From Symsagittifera roscoffensis (Eukaryota > Xenacoelomorpha > Acoela > Convolutidae), in NCBI RefSeq assembly GCF_963678635.1, contig NC_087065.1, forward strand, positions 52,331,858 to 52,395,857: a stretch of DNA of 64,000 nt. The letters run 5' to 3'. The notes beneath the pieces were generated by a model, which was not told the origin of the DNA, did no database searches, and saw only the letters and a program-made list of their open reading frames with translations. Position numbers and translations under genes: made by a program. The first letter of the stretch is position 1. The number at the start of each line of letters is the position of its first letter. Below, piece after piece: positions 1-9,750 of the stretch.

Positions 1-1359
1 AGCCTTGTCGTAGTCATCACGGATGGAGTTTATAAGGTCTGTTTGGGACATGTCGCTGTTCAGGAAACCAACGAATAGACTGTTAGTGGAAAGGTTAGTG
101 ACATAAGGTATGATCCGCAATTAGTCTAAGTAGTAAAATAAGGATGGAGAATTGATCATCAGGAAATACCAAACCGGAAGCTGTGCATTGGTTGTCCTCT
201 ATACTCTGATATTTGGTGTCCTTGATCAGGTAGATGGCTATACCATGGTTGTTTTGGCTGTTGTTTGGCTGTTTTGGCTATGGTTGTTTTGGCACTTTTC
301 GCGGTAATTCCTGAGTTTCTCTATCGGGAATTTGTTCCAAACTCCGGATATATTTGCGTAGAAAATTTCATGGCGTGCATTTTTGTTTGGTTCAAGCGTA
401 ACTGTATCAAACGACATAGTTGATAGAAAAATAGTTTCGGGTCAAAAGGTAACTTCGATGTAGCTTCGATTGTTGTATATTTAGTCTGAGAATTCGGTTT
501 TATCGGAAGGTTAATGCACTGGGTATTTGAAAAACTGATCTTCTGAAACGGCTGATACCTTAAGAGGCGAACAATTTTTCGAGAATAGGCTGATTATTTG
601 AGAACTTCGCGCTGAAAATCTGCTTATTGAACTAAGGAGATGCTATCATTAATGACGAAATAGGTTACTAAATGTCTGTAACAGTGTTAAGTCGAAGTTG
701 TGGTAATTCAATTCAACGGTAATTTAGGGGCCAGATGAGACCGCAACAATTCAAATAGCTTGCTTTGAAATTTTAAAACAGAGAAAGAGGCTGATGTCGT
801 GGGCATTCTATTCAAAGGTAAATTTTGACCAAATGAAGCCGCAGTAACACAATTAACTTTTCCTGTTAGTTTGTCGCACCGAAGTTAGTCCTCTGAATTT
901 GATAATAGCGCATCGATTTATGTGGGCCCCACTTGATTTTGCTAGCGTTTTTTGGTATCGTCAAATAATTATAATTGCTTCAAAAGCTAAGGTTTTCCTA
1001 AAGAGTTAAACTCGTATCCTATGCCATTATTAGGATCGGGATGAAAGTCATTGCTCTCTAGTTTCCTTCGTAGAGCCGATTTGTGACTGCGCTTTTTAAT
1101 TTTCTTCGTAGAGCCGATACGTGACTCTGCACTTTATTTGAAAATTGATAAGAAGATTCTTTCACAAGTGATGTTTGTTTGATTTCGTATATCCAAAAGG
1201 CCAGAATTTGAAGATTATAGCTGTGTCTCGATACTGTTGTCGGATGACCAGTACAAAGTTATTCATAGTATTGAATTGAAGATAAGATTAGCTTTAGTAG
1301 AAAAGGGGAATCATGCTTTTTTAATATTCTCAGTCGAGGTAGGACAGATATCTTGTACA
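1..1359. other. No recognisable gene; AT-rich flank of a decayed retroelement
   Basis: I see no convincing gene here. The first ~110 bases are open on the minus strand and read like retroelement coding sequence. The segment near 17-40 resembles a segment near 48,620-48,645 that lies next to another Ty3/gypsy ruin. The rest has stops in all frames. This may be the decayed pol side of the gag remnant that follows, but no protease or reverse transcriptase motif was found. Confidence 0.3.
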
Positions 1360-2238
1360 TTATTTTCTGAGATGAGTCTCGCTGGTGCATAATTTGCAAA
1401 ACAGCGGGCTTGTGTTTGTGCAGCCTGGCCTGTCGTTGACAGTCTGAGGTAGTTCCTGGTCAGAGATTTGACTTGATTCCTGGTCTTCAGATCCAGAAAT
1501 GTCTTCCTGCCTATCTTGACAGTAATCAGTCATAATAATCCGCCTGGTCAACTAAATTCGGTGGTTCGTATTCGTCTTTATGATCGGTGTAATATTCTTC
1601 GTTTTATTCGATGCCGTGATCGACATTATATCTATCGTTTAAATATGAGTCGACTGCTAACTTTTGACTGCTCTCTGCGTACTTTGTATTTGATGAATTT
1701 GCAGATATATGCCAAATTCCGTTGTCCTGATTGTATTTGCTGGCATTAGTTTCAATGGCTGAGATTGCAAAACCTTCTTGTACTTGAAGGACATTCCGCC
1801 CATGAATTGCTCTCTTACTCGCCTGTTTCGCTCATCTGCTCGGATTGTTCCTGCGTCGCCGTTATCTAAAATAGTCAAGCTTGCTAGACGATTCAAATCA
1901 GTTAGATAATCAAGTGCTTCTTCATTTTCGGATTTGAAAACTCTGTTTTGCAATTCAAAGTCATTTTCTCGGATTTGGTCAGGCCCTGCGTATCGATTTC
2001 GCAATTGCTCCAAAGCTTGTTCGAGATCATTTCGCGCAGCTTGAACAAGATTCGAATCGAAATTAAGCGCTTTTCCATCTAGATGGAGATTTAAATAATG
2101 AACTGGCTGATTTTGTGCTTCTGGTATGCTGGCAACAATTATACTTGCGCGAAGAAGTCCTTCGAATTGGCTCCAGTTTTCATTAGGGTGTCCCGAGAAT
2201 CTCTTAAGTGAATCTTGAGGTGGGTTTAGATCAGCCAT
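1360..2238 (-). pseudogene. Ty3/gypsy-like gag remnant
   Basis: A minus-strand frame of 193 codons (2238 to 1657) starts at an ATG and has the composition of an LTR-retrotransposon Gag capsid. An N-terminal F-S-G-x-P-x-x-W segment leads into a helical region with L-x-x-R-Y and a block ending in R-x-x-F-x-x-G, as in the Retrotrans_gag family. The frame then breaks. A second open stretch (1551-1360) is acidic and Ser/Gln-rich and ends with a C-x2-C-x4-H half-knuckle, as expected of a Gag C-terminus that binds nucleic acid. Gag packages element RNA. This copy has lost its frame and no linked pol was recognised. It is a different lineage from the gag at 53 kb. I am fairly sure of the Gag assignment and unsure of the clade. 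Confidence 0.6.
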
Positions 2239-3900
2239 TGATGGTAATTGGTGCTAATGAGTTTTAAAGTAAGAGTCGCTGTTCTCACAACTGGTGCATT
2301 TTGTTTGGCGTTTTTTTGAATGTTCAGAACAGTGTGGCGGTATAAGTTTGAGTGATTTGCTGGTTATGGTGAGCTGGTTAAGGCTTATCTGATAATATGT
2401 AAAGAAAGTGCATAAAGGTGATAAACTGATGACAGTTAAGGCGGCTGTTTAAAAATACTCTCGAAATGAGCTTTTGATTTTGATATCTTCAGGTCTTCGA
2501 TCAATTACTTGTAGCTCTGCTATACGGCTGTTGATTTAGCAGTTGTATTGGTTAAATACTTTATCTTATGACAACATATTGGTATTTTTGGTTAGTTTTT
2601 GGAAGAGCATCATCATCTTCGCAAAGGGAGATGATGTGGTTCTGGTCGCTCTGAATTTTTGTTAGGACGATGTGGCTTATCGCATTGATGGCCTCGAATT
2701 CGGAGATTTCGAGGAGATAATGCGTCGAGTCAAGCTATAGTGAATAAATGAGGAACTTATGCTTCAAGGGAGCTATCTCCGTGATAAATGAGAACTCCGG
2801 TTTCGGTTGTGATAGCTTATGGTGATGAAAGAAATGTGGATAAGTCATTGGTTGCTTGTTCCATTGAATGTGAAAGTTGATCCCAGCAATTTAACCTTGT
2901 CGCCTTATGATATTTCGGTACTTAATCAAGAAGGGGGCGGAAGTCCACATGACACTGCGTTGAATTTTTTAATGAGTCCATTGATGTTGTGATTGTCTTT
3001 GTCTTCTGGTAAAATTTTGATGCTGCGTTGTTGGGTGTTTGAAGTAAAGGTGATGTAACATCCGTTTTTCAAATGTTGAACGTCAGATAAGTGGAATAAG
3101 CCTGTGGATTCCATGTGCTAGGAAAGTTTTTCGGCTAAGATTTTTGCAGAAGAAAGGTGACCATGTTTGTCGCCATATTATAATGTTGCTATTATCTTGG
3201 TGTTTTCGTTATGTTAATATTATTCTTACCTATCGCAGTCATTTTCTCGGTTCGTCCAAAAGGTTCTGTTTTCTACAAGTTAAATTACAATTCTGAGTTA
3301 CAGCTGAAGGATATATACTTGTTATCTCCGTAATATGGGGGTTTTGTTTTTCAATCAATCAGGGTTTTTCAGGGCTTTTGTTTATAAAAGACTTTTTGAA
3401 GGGGTTTTAACAAAAGAAACCCTAGGTTCCTGATACATTGGCTAATCGATCTCACGTTTGAGCCGCTTTTTCTTTAAGTTTCCTATGTCGTTATGTTTTG
3501 AAGATTATGGGATCTATAAGGATTTGCTGCTGAGTATGATGGAGTTTGAAGCCCTATTTTTGACGAACTTATATACTCACTCAAAATTCACTCAAAATAA
3601 ATCAAAATAATAAATTGTTTGCAATGTAGATTCCATTCACTGTAAAACTTACCACATTTACAACCAAATGAAATCTCGTTGCTAGAATGCCCTGGAACTT
3701 TGCAGAGTAACTGTTTTTAAATGCAAATATATTTTTGATCAAGTGTTAAACGCATCAAAAATATACTTAAAAAAATGGCAATTCTGTTGTTAAATCTAAT
3801 GAGCTTGAAGCATGAAAAACTATGATAGATGATCGAAACAAAAACGTTTGATACTTTTTGGTGGTTTGCTGGTTTTTTCGTCATTTGCCAGTTGTTTTGC
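2239..3900. other. No gene seen
   Basis: AT-rich sequence with short frames only. It lies on the 5' side of the minus-strand gag, so it could contain its leader or a decayed LTR, but I could not find a repeated terminal sequence to support that. Confidence 0.3.
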
Positions 3901-3907
3901 CAGGAGC

Positions 3908-4275
3908 CAGTGACGGATTTAGGGGGGAGGTGGAGGGTGGCCGGCGCTTCTCCCCTCTCACGTATTTGACCCCCTGACAACTAAAAGGGTAAAAGGTTCG
4001 TGCTATCTTAAGACTTAAGGCCTCGATTTTTGGCGGGCTGACCCTAATTTTTTCTATGCTAGACCTTATATAATAATTTTGAAGGGGGAGCGCGCGCCGA
4101 AAATTTGCTATTTTTGGTCACAATTTTTCAAACTAAGCCTTGAAATTCGTTTTTAAGGCCTGTTTTTCAACGCAAAACGTTTAGCCAAAACAGGGTCTTT
4201 TTAGTGCTTTGGGAGTGCTCTGAAAATCAATTTGGTCGACCTAAAATGGGCGACAAACAATACGCCCCTGCCATT
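3908..4275. repeat. Degraded copy of a short TIR element (same family as 55,141-55,559)
   Basis: It begins with a terminal-repeat-like end (ccagtgacggatttagg). It carries the family's internal hallmarks: a GGGGGAGCGCGCGCC block, an 'AAATTTGC' core, 'GTCGACCTAAAATGGGCGAC', and a right end with 'cgcccctg'. This is the same order as the intact copy at 55.1 kb. Ends are eroded and I see no target duplication. Confidence 0.5.
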
Positions 4276-4875
4276 TCCTGTTTTCGGGTAAAAATCACCT
4301 GAACAAATAATCAAGCACTTTTTGTGGATGTCGGGGAAAAAATATCCATTAACCAATAAACTCAAACACAATATTTTGAAAATTTTCCACGCATAATTGC
4401 TTGTTTAGAGTAAAAATATGGGATAATTTTGCATAATTTTTTAGATATTAATCTAGTAGTTCCAATTTTGCACCGCCGAAGTTTTTTTGAGGGAGTAAAG
4501 CTATCAAGTGACGCTCTTTTCGTGAATTTTGGCCATTTAGGCTAAAAAAATTTAATTTTTTTCTAACTGAAAACTAGTTTTGTAAGCTTCATTTAGCGTT
4601 TCCTTGACAATAAAGAAGAATTTTAAAAAATTTTGGTGCACACAATTTTTCGAAAGTAGTTTTAAGTCTATTCTCTGTTATATATTTAAATCACGTCAAT
4701 CTCACTCTTATATCACTATCTCACCATGGTTAAGTTTTTCAATGTTTTGTTTTTGCATTATTAACGAAAGAATTTATTTACGTTGAAGCTCTACCGTTTA
4801 ATGTGAGGCTTAAGAATTTTTTTGATTTTTCTGTTCGAATTATGTGTTCAATTCACCAAGTTTGAAATTATCAGT

Positions 4876-5290
4876 CCATTAGTGCGATGATGTCAGGGTT
4901 TCGCCCAAGGCTTACGAATTTGGCCTCTAAATATGAATACCCAAATCTTTGAGTTTACGAGACAATTTTTGTTATTTTTTCCAAAGTGATCAGAGAATTT
5001 TGGCTTCAAAGTTTTCACAGAATTTGAAATTCGCAAGGTTCCTGTATTTGTGCGCTTTCAGGGTATTCTTAGGGGCTGTAAATCTTGCCTCCAAGTGTGA
5101 TTGCTCGAATCCTGTTATTTTCCGATATGTGACATTTTTATTATTTTATAATTGGTAAAAAATAGATTAAAAATTTCTAAAAATTGGAGTTTCACAATCC
5201 TATAGCTGGGTGCTGCAAGAGTAGTCTCTGATGTTGCAAATTTTTCCTCTCAATTGTATTGCTAAAATCTTTTTACTTAATCTTTAAAAA
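4876..5290 (+). repeat. Two to three units of a ~165-bp degenerate satellite
   Basis: Units repeat the order 'ggctgt..aatcttgcctcc', 'gattgctcgaatcc', 'gagatatgacgtttt', poly-T with 'ttttcaaaa', 'aaattcccaa'. The marker 'gactgctcaaatc' (variants) recurs at about 4933, 5098 and 5257, which gives a 160-165 bp period. The same family forms the larger block at 19.6-21.9 kb. Confidence 0.6.
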
Positions 5291-5411
5291 AACAGTAGTA
5301 ATGATTGGGGGGTTAGGGCGTACCCCTCACTTATGGCTCCTATTTATTAATATAATTTTGCAATAAACTATTGTACATTTTTCTGTGACCACGCGTACTT
5401 TACAAGCTATT

Positions 5412-5664
5412 GTTATTGTTCCGACTTCCGATACGCAAGTAACGGAATATTTGTGCTCGGGGTGGGTTTTTTTTTCTTCAGACAAATTTCGACTTTTTAA
5501 CTAGCCATTTTTGACGGAATTTTTTTATATCATTCAAAAAGTATTGTTGTCCTGAGCTTAAATTTGAAAAGATATTTCACCTGTGATCATTTTTCGTAGA
5601 GTTATGAGGGTTTAAAGATTGCCATTTTGGCCATTTTGACCAATTTGGGACAATTAACGCGCGA
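5412..5664 (+). repeat. Left part of a ~550-bp dispersed repeat, split by a LINE
   Basis: Nearly identical to 12,627-12,878. It begins 'attgttccgacttccgata' and runs to 'caattaacgcgcga', where the non-LTR element is inserted. The right part continues at 9451-9750. No coding capacity is seen. Confidence 0.85.
5650..5664 (+). repeat. Target-site duplication, left copy (15 bp)
   Basis: The 15-mer acaattaacgcgcga precedes the LINE and is repeated exactly at 9436-9450 after its CAA tail. The empty-site paralogue at about 12,860-12,874 has a single copy. The first bases are ambiguous with the CAA tail. Confidence 0.9.
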
Positions 5665-5720
5665 GGATCCAGACGACGCCGCCTTCCAGTGGTGGATCCG
5701 ACATCTTGGGCCCCACCAAG

Positions 5721-6212
5721 ATGCAAATGGCGTCAAGCCCCCCCTCACATTGGGTCGGGAGAAGCTCAGAAGTCTCCGGGTTTTCGGTTACGGAGCGTCT
5801 GAAGCCGGCCAGGCTGCTCCGTCTGCTCATCCTTATACTACTACTCCGCTCCGGCATTAATCCAAACCCTGGTCCAGGGCCTTACTTTTGCTCCCCTTGC
5901 TCTTTCCGCATCAAACGCACCCAGCCCAGTGTCTGGTGCCACATCTGTGGTTACATTCACCTTAAATGTAGTGGTCTTACCCACCTTAACCAACACCACC
6001 CTGACTACTATTGCCCTACCTGTACCTCTACCTACATTTTACCTCCCCCAGGCACCAGGTCCTCTAACTTGACCACCCCCAACTCCCAAACTTGTTCAAC
6101 TTCCCTAACCGCCCCCAACCCCACCTCCCTAACCCCCCTCCCCCTCCCACCCTTCCCACCTCCTCGAATAAAAATTCCTCCTCCCAAAATCGCGCAAATC
6201 GTAATCGTGTAA
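5721..6212 (+). CDS. LINE leader frame: hydrophobic segment, 2A-like NPGP motif, PHD-type zinc finger
   Basis: The first usable ATG is at 5721; an upstream TTG is not a eukaryotic start. Residues 31-43 are a Leu/Ile-rich hydrophobic run directly followed by SGINPNPGP (residues 44-52). This resembles the ribosome-skipping 2A signature, but the acidic D-x-E part is absent. Next is a C4HC3 arrangement of PHD type: C57/C60, C73/C76, H80/C83, C98/C101. A Pro/Ser/Thr-rich tail runs to a stop at 6210-6212. In related elements the PHD finger lies in the same protein as endonuclease-RT. Here the catalytic part is in the -1 frame, so a frameshift is needed. Such hydrophobic-plus-2A leaders are known in other non-LTR elements, where they may skip or act as signal sequences. 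Confidence 0.8.
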   Translation: MQMASSPPSHWVGRSSEVSGFSVTERLKPARLLRLLILILLLRSGINPNPGPGPYFCSPCSFRIKRTQPSVWCHICGYIHLKCSGLTHLNQHHPDYYCPTCTSTYILPPPGTRSSNLTTPNSQTCSTSLTAPNPTSLTPLPLPPFPPPRIKIPPPKIAQIVIV

Positions 6213-9200
6213 ATAGTGTAAATAACTCAAGTACAAACAACCATTTTAATCATACTGCTGTTAATAATGTAAATAGTTCACCACACCCCGCCAAAGGCCT
6301 TTTAAAAATCCTTCAATTTAATTGCAACGGTATCTCCGGAAAAGCACCCGAAATTGCTGCTTTCTTATCTCAAAATCAAATTCATATTGCTGTCTTCCAA
6401 GAAACTAAATTAAGAAAGAAATCTCGAAACCCCTCACTAGGCTCACACTACACTTTAATTAGAAAAGATCGAGAAAAAGAAGGGGGCGGTCTCCTCATAG
6501 CCATACATGAGTCGATACAATACGAAGAAATAAATATTAACAACGATGGAACACTAGAGGCTATGGGCATATCAGTGGTAGCCAGTTCATCCAAGCTTCG
6601 TATTTATAATTTCTACATCCCCCCTCGCTCGAGCTGTCCCCCTGGTTACTCTGCGTCCCTTGCCGAACTACTTGAACCTGGGGACGCCTTAGTACTCGGG
6701 GATGCCAACGCACATTCACAACTATGGAACTCCAACATCGAGGAAGATCAACGCGGCTCTGTACTTAGCAAAGAAATAACCGAATCCACCTTTGCACCAT
6801 TAAATGATGACACACAAACCAGAGTCCCTTTTAACTCAGAAAACCAACTCTCGTCACCAGATATTTCCCTCTCGTCCCAATCGTTCTTACTCTCCACATC
6901 ATGGACCCCAATTAAATCTCTAGGATCAGATCACCTACCCATTCTTCTAGAACTACCCTTGGATGATTTTATAAATTTTTCACCTAAAAGGACTTTTATA
7001 AATTTTTTAAAAGCAGATTGGATCAAATTCACAGAGGAAATTGAGGAGGGTTTCTTTTCAGCGGTTCCACCTTCCGGAGTTGCCGCCGGAGAGAAATTCT
7101 TGAGGGACCTGGTGCTCAGGGCAGCACGCCACCACATCCCCGCTGGCCGTATTCGCCACTTCACTCCCTCTCTTTCCCCCGAGTCCACTGCCCTTGCCGC
7201 CGAAAGAGATTTCAGCCGACAACAAAATCTCCCCCCAGAAGTCATATCCCAACTGAACTGTAGACTCATGAAACAGACAGCAAAGGACAAAGAAAATAAA
7301 TGGCGAGAATTCCTCCGGACTTGCGACTACCGCACTGGTGCCAGAAAGTTCTGGAAAGTGGTACGCTCCTTAAATGGATCTAAGTCCGTGGCAGGAAGAC
7401 ACCCCATTACTTTTGGTTCTAAACCCATACACTCACCTCGTGATATTACCAGCTCTTTTAACAAACAATTCACCAATGCCAGACCCCACGCCTCTGACAA
7501 ACTCGTTCGTATAACGAGAAGAAAAATTGCCAAACTACCGCTGTCAGACAGCCCAATTTTTACCCCTGAAAATACTAAACAAGCCATTGCAGACAGCAAA
7601 CCATCGCGAGCGCTAGGTCCCGACGGCCTTTGTAATATACACCTTAAACATCTCGGCCCACTTGCTACTCAATACTTAACATACCTTTTTAATATCTCTT
7701 TGTCCGAAAACATTATCCCCCAAATTTGGAAAAATTCAAAAATTGCACCGCTTCCAAAGCCCAATAAGGATCTTAAACAATCAACATCTTACAGACCTAT
7801 ATCCTTACTCTGCCCAGCAGTTAAAATTCTGGAGAGGCTCGTTCACCCCATCTTTACCAAACATCTCCCCAACGCCAAACACCAACACGGCTTCCGCCCT
7901 TTTCACTCCACCACCACAGCTCTCTCCACTCTCGAATTTTACATTTCAGACGGTTTTAACCAAAATCGCCCCCCTAAACGTACGGTACTGGCCACACTTG
8001 ACTTATCTAAGGCTTTCGACGTGGTGTGTCATCGCTCACTTGTGGAACTCGTTCATGACACTCCCCTCCCAAGAAGTCTAGTCCGCTGGCTAAGTAATTA
8101 CCTTAATGGTCGACAAGCTGCCACCTCATTCCGTGAACACACATCCCCCCATCGAATAATCGACTGTGGCGTACCCCAAGGTTCTGTTTTATCACCCACA
8201 CTCTTCAATTTTTATGTCCATGATGCACCGCCACCTCCCGATAATGTAAACCTTGTTTCGTATGCAGACGATTTCCACCCCTTCGCAAGCAGTTCCAATA
8301 TTGATATCGCCTCAAATTCCATCAATAGCTACCTAAAAAGGCTCTACGATTTTTTCACCTCACGCAAACTAAGTTTCGCGTCCTCTAAAGGATCAGTTAC
8401 ACTTTTCTCCTCTTATAACAAAGAATTTAATAAAACACCTAGTGTTCTTTTAAATAACGAGGCGCTACCCCTAAACAAAAATCCAACAATCTTAGGGGTG
8501 ACATTTGATCCAACACTTTGTTTTGCCACTCACTGCAAACAATCCGCTGAAAAGGCCAGACGCAGGATCGGAATCCTGAAGGCATTAGCAGGATCAACCT
8601 GGGGTCACTCCAAAGAAACCCTCCTCCTAACTTTTAAAGCTTTAATTCGCCCCATACTTGACTATGCAGCCCCCGCATGGTCCCACGCATCAAGTAACAC
8701 CTCCATAAATTGCCTGCAGGTTGCCCAAAACCAATCCCTTCGCGTTGTTACTGGATCAAATCTAATGAGTTCCACTGCCCACCTGCACAGTGAATCTGAA
8801 ATCCTAACGGTCAAAGACCACCATACCCTTCTGTCATCTCAATTTTTTATCTCTACCTATCGTTCCCACCATCCCATTAATTTTATACATTCACATTCCC
8901 CTCCTCCCCGTCTACTTCGCCCCTCAATTATAAGCTGCTTCAAAGAAGACACCCAGAAAATTTTAACCGACTTTTCAGTCTACGCAAACCACCCTCTAGT
9001 TCTGGACGACCGAGATGAAGTCGCCACTTTTATTTTTAACTACTACAAACCAATTTTAAAAGACAACCATACCTCCCTTGTAACCAAGTTCCTAGCCGAA
9101 ACCCCTCCGTCTAAAGTTATTTGTATCCCTCCCCCAAAGATTGACCCCTCTGAAAAATCTCTCCCACGTCCCACGCGCTGTAAGCTCTCCCAACTCCGGT

Positions 9201-9424
9201 CTGGCTACAGCCGGCTCCTTAACACTTACCTATCCCGCCTCGACAGCTCCATCTCCCACCTTTGCCCAACCTGTTCCCTTGCCCCCCACACAACATGTCA
9301 CCTTTTCAACTGCTCCCAAAACCCCTCCCCACTCACCCCAGCAGACCTGTGGCTTCGGCCGGTAGAGGTTGCTAAGTTCCTTGACCTGGAGACAGAAGAG
9401 CCCAACCCGACCCGCGTGGGCTAA
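6068..9424 (+). CDS. LINE endonuclease-reverse transcriptase frame
   Basis: This frame opens after a stop at 6065-6067 and runs 1118 codons to the TAA at 9422. It has no ATG until well inside the endonuclease domain, so it is most likely reached by a -1 shift from the PHD frame within the C-rich overlap (6068-6212). Counting from codon 6092, the endonuclease/exonuclease/phosphatase fold shows FNCNG (76-80), QETKL (103-107), a D-A-N-A-H motif and SDH (279-281). The RT shows the L-D-L-S-K-A-F-D block, GVPQGSVLSPTLF and the catalytic YADD (724-727). The C-terminus has a C-x2-C...H...H...C cluster starting near residue 1058. The enzyme nicks target DNA and primes reverse transcription of element RNA at the nick. 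No internal stop or break is seen apart from the frame change at the front. Confidence 0.92.
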   Translation, partial: LDHPQLPNLFNFPNRPQPHLPNPPPPPTLPTSSNKNSSSQNRANRNRVNSVNNSSTNNHFNHTAVNNVNSSPHPAKGLLKILQFNCNGISGKAPEIAAFLSQNQIHIAVFQETKLRKKSRNPSLGSHYTLIRKDREKEGGGLLIAIHESIQYEEININNDGTLEAMGISVVASSSKLRIYNFYIPPRSSCPPGYSASLAELLEPGDALVLGDANAHSQLWNSNIEEDQRGSVLSKEITESTFAPLNDDTQTRVPFNSENQLSSPDISLSSQSFLLSTSWTPIKSLGSDHLPILLELPLDDFINFSPKRTFINFLKADWIKFTEEIEEGFFSAVPPSGVAAGEKFLRDLVLRAARHHIPAGRIRHFTPSLSPESTALAAERDFSRQQNLPPEVISQLNCRLMKQTAKDKENKWREFLRTCDYRTGARKFWKVVRSLNGSKSVAGRHPITFGSKPIHSPRDITSSFNKQFTNARPHASDKLVRITRRKIAKLPLSDSPIFTPENTKQAIADSKPSRALGPDGLCNIHLKHLGPLATQYLTYLFNISLSENIIPQIWKNSKIAPLPKPNKDLKQSTSYRPISLLCPAVKILERLVHPIFTKHLPNAKHQHGFRPFHSTTTALSTLEFYISDGFNQNRPPKRTVLATLDLSKAFDVVCHRSLVELVHDTPLPRSLVRWLSNYLNGRQAATSFREHTSPHRIIDCGVPQGSVLSPTLFNFYVHDAPPPPDNVNLVSYADDFHPFASSSNIDIASNSINSYLKRLYDFFTSRKLSFASSKGSVTLFSSYNKEFNKTPSVLLNNEALPLNKNPTILGVTFDPTLCFATHCKQSAEKARRRIGILKALAGSTWGHSKETLLLTFKALIRPILDYAAPAWSHASSNTSINCLQVAQNQSLRVVTGSNLMSSTAHLHSESEILTVKDHHTLLSSQFFISTYRSHHPINFIHSHSPPPRLLRPSIISCFKEDTQKILTDFSVYANHPLVLDDRDEVATFIFNYYKPILKDNHTSLVTKFLAETPPSKVICIPPPKIDPSEKSLPRPTRCKLSQLRSGYSRLLNTYLSRLDSSISHLCPTCSLAPHTTCHLFNCSQNPSPLTPADLWLRPVEVAKFLDLETEEPNPTRVG

Positions 9425-9435
9425 CAACAACAACA

Positions 9436-9450
9436 ACAATTAACGCGCGA
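9436..9450 (+). repeat. Target-site duplication, right copy
   Basis: An exact second copy of acaattaacgcgcga directly after the CAA tail of the LINE. Flanking repeat sequence then resumes with 'tataattcgcgc', against 'tctatttcgcgc' in the uninterrupted paralogue. Confidence 0.9.
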
Positions 9451-9750
9451 TATAATTCGCGCTATTAACGCTTAAGCGGAGATTTAATCCGTCTTATAAA
9501 TCGTTCCAAATTGGTTGAACGAAGCTTATTTGACATAATTGATTTGTTACAAGGAACGAAATCTCTCTTTTTGTACTTTATATGGCGTGTGGGGGGATGA
9601 TTTTCACAAAAAATTTCAAATTTTAGAAAAAATTTTCTTTTTATTTTATTCCATTTGATTTTTTTATGCATTTACTGCTGCTCCATAAACCTTAAAAGGC
9701 AGTCGGAATATTCAGGGCTTCGCCCTGATACGAGCAGTCTTGTTTTTCTT
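9451..9750 (+). repeat. Right part of the ~550-bp dispersed repeat
   Basis: Continuation of the repeat begun at 5412, matching 12,875-13,170. It ends with a GC-rich hairpin (cagggcttcgccctg) followed by 'atacgagcag'. A second inverted pair, 'ctgctgctcc...ggcag', lies just before it. The structured 3' end is reminiscent of a transposon end, but no Helitron CTRR end or clear terminal inverted repeat was found. Confidence 0.8.

Larger units (their letters stand above)
5665..9435 (+). mobile_element. Non-LTR retrotransposon (CR1/Jockey-superfamily type), near full length
   Basis: A 3771-bp LINE inserted in a dispersed repeat, bounded by a perfect 15-bp target duplication. It is visibly richer in G+C than the surrounding DNA. 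It has a short 5' leader, an N-terminal frame with a 2A-like motif and PHD-type zinc finger (5721-6212), and an overlapping -1 frame encoding AP endonuclease and reverse transcriptase (to 9424). It ends eleven bases after the stop in a short (CAA)n tail, not poly(A). All catalytic motifs of endonuclease and RT are intact, so the copy looks recent. The clade (CR1/L2/Jockey/Daphne-like) rests on motif memory, not on a tree. Confidence 0.9.

Noticed and set aside
6092-6094. TTG start for the LINE endonuclease-RT frame
   Set aside because: No eukaryotic initiation evidence. The frame has no early ATG and is better explained by a shift from the upstream frame.
6931-7599. Minus-strand ORFs inside the LINE
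   Set aside because: Shadow frames of the endonuclease-RT coding sequence.
9451-9750. Helitron 3' end (hairpin near terminus)
   Set aside because: The hairpin is present but no CTRR terminus or TC start was found at the other end.
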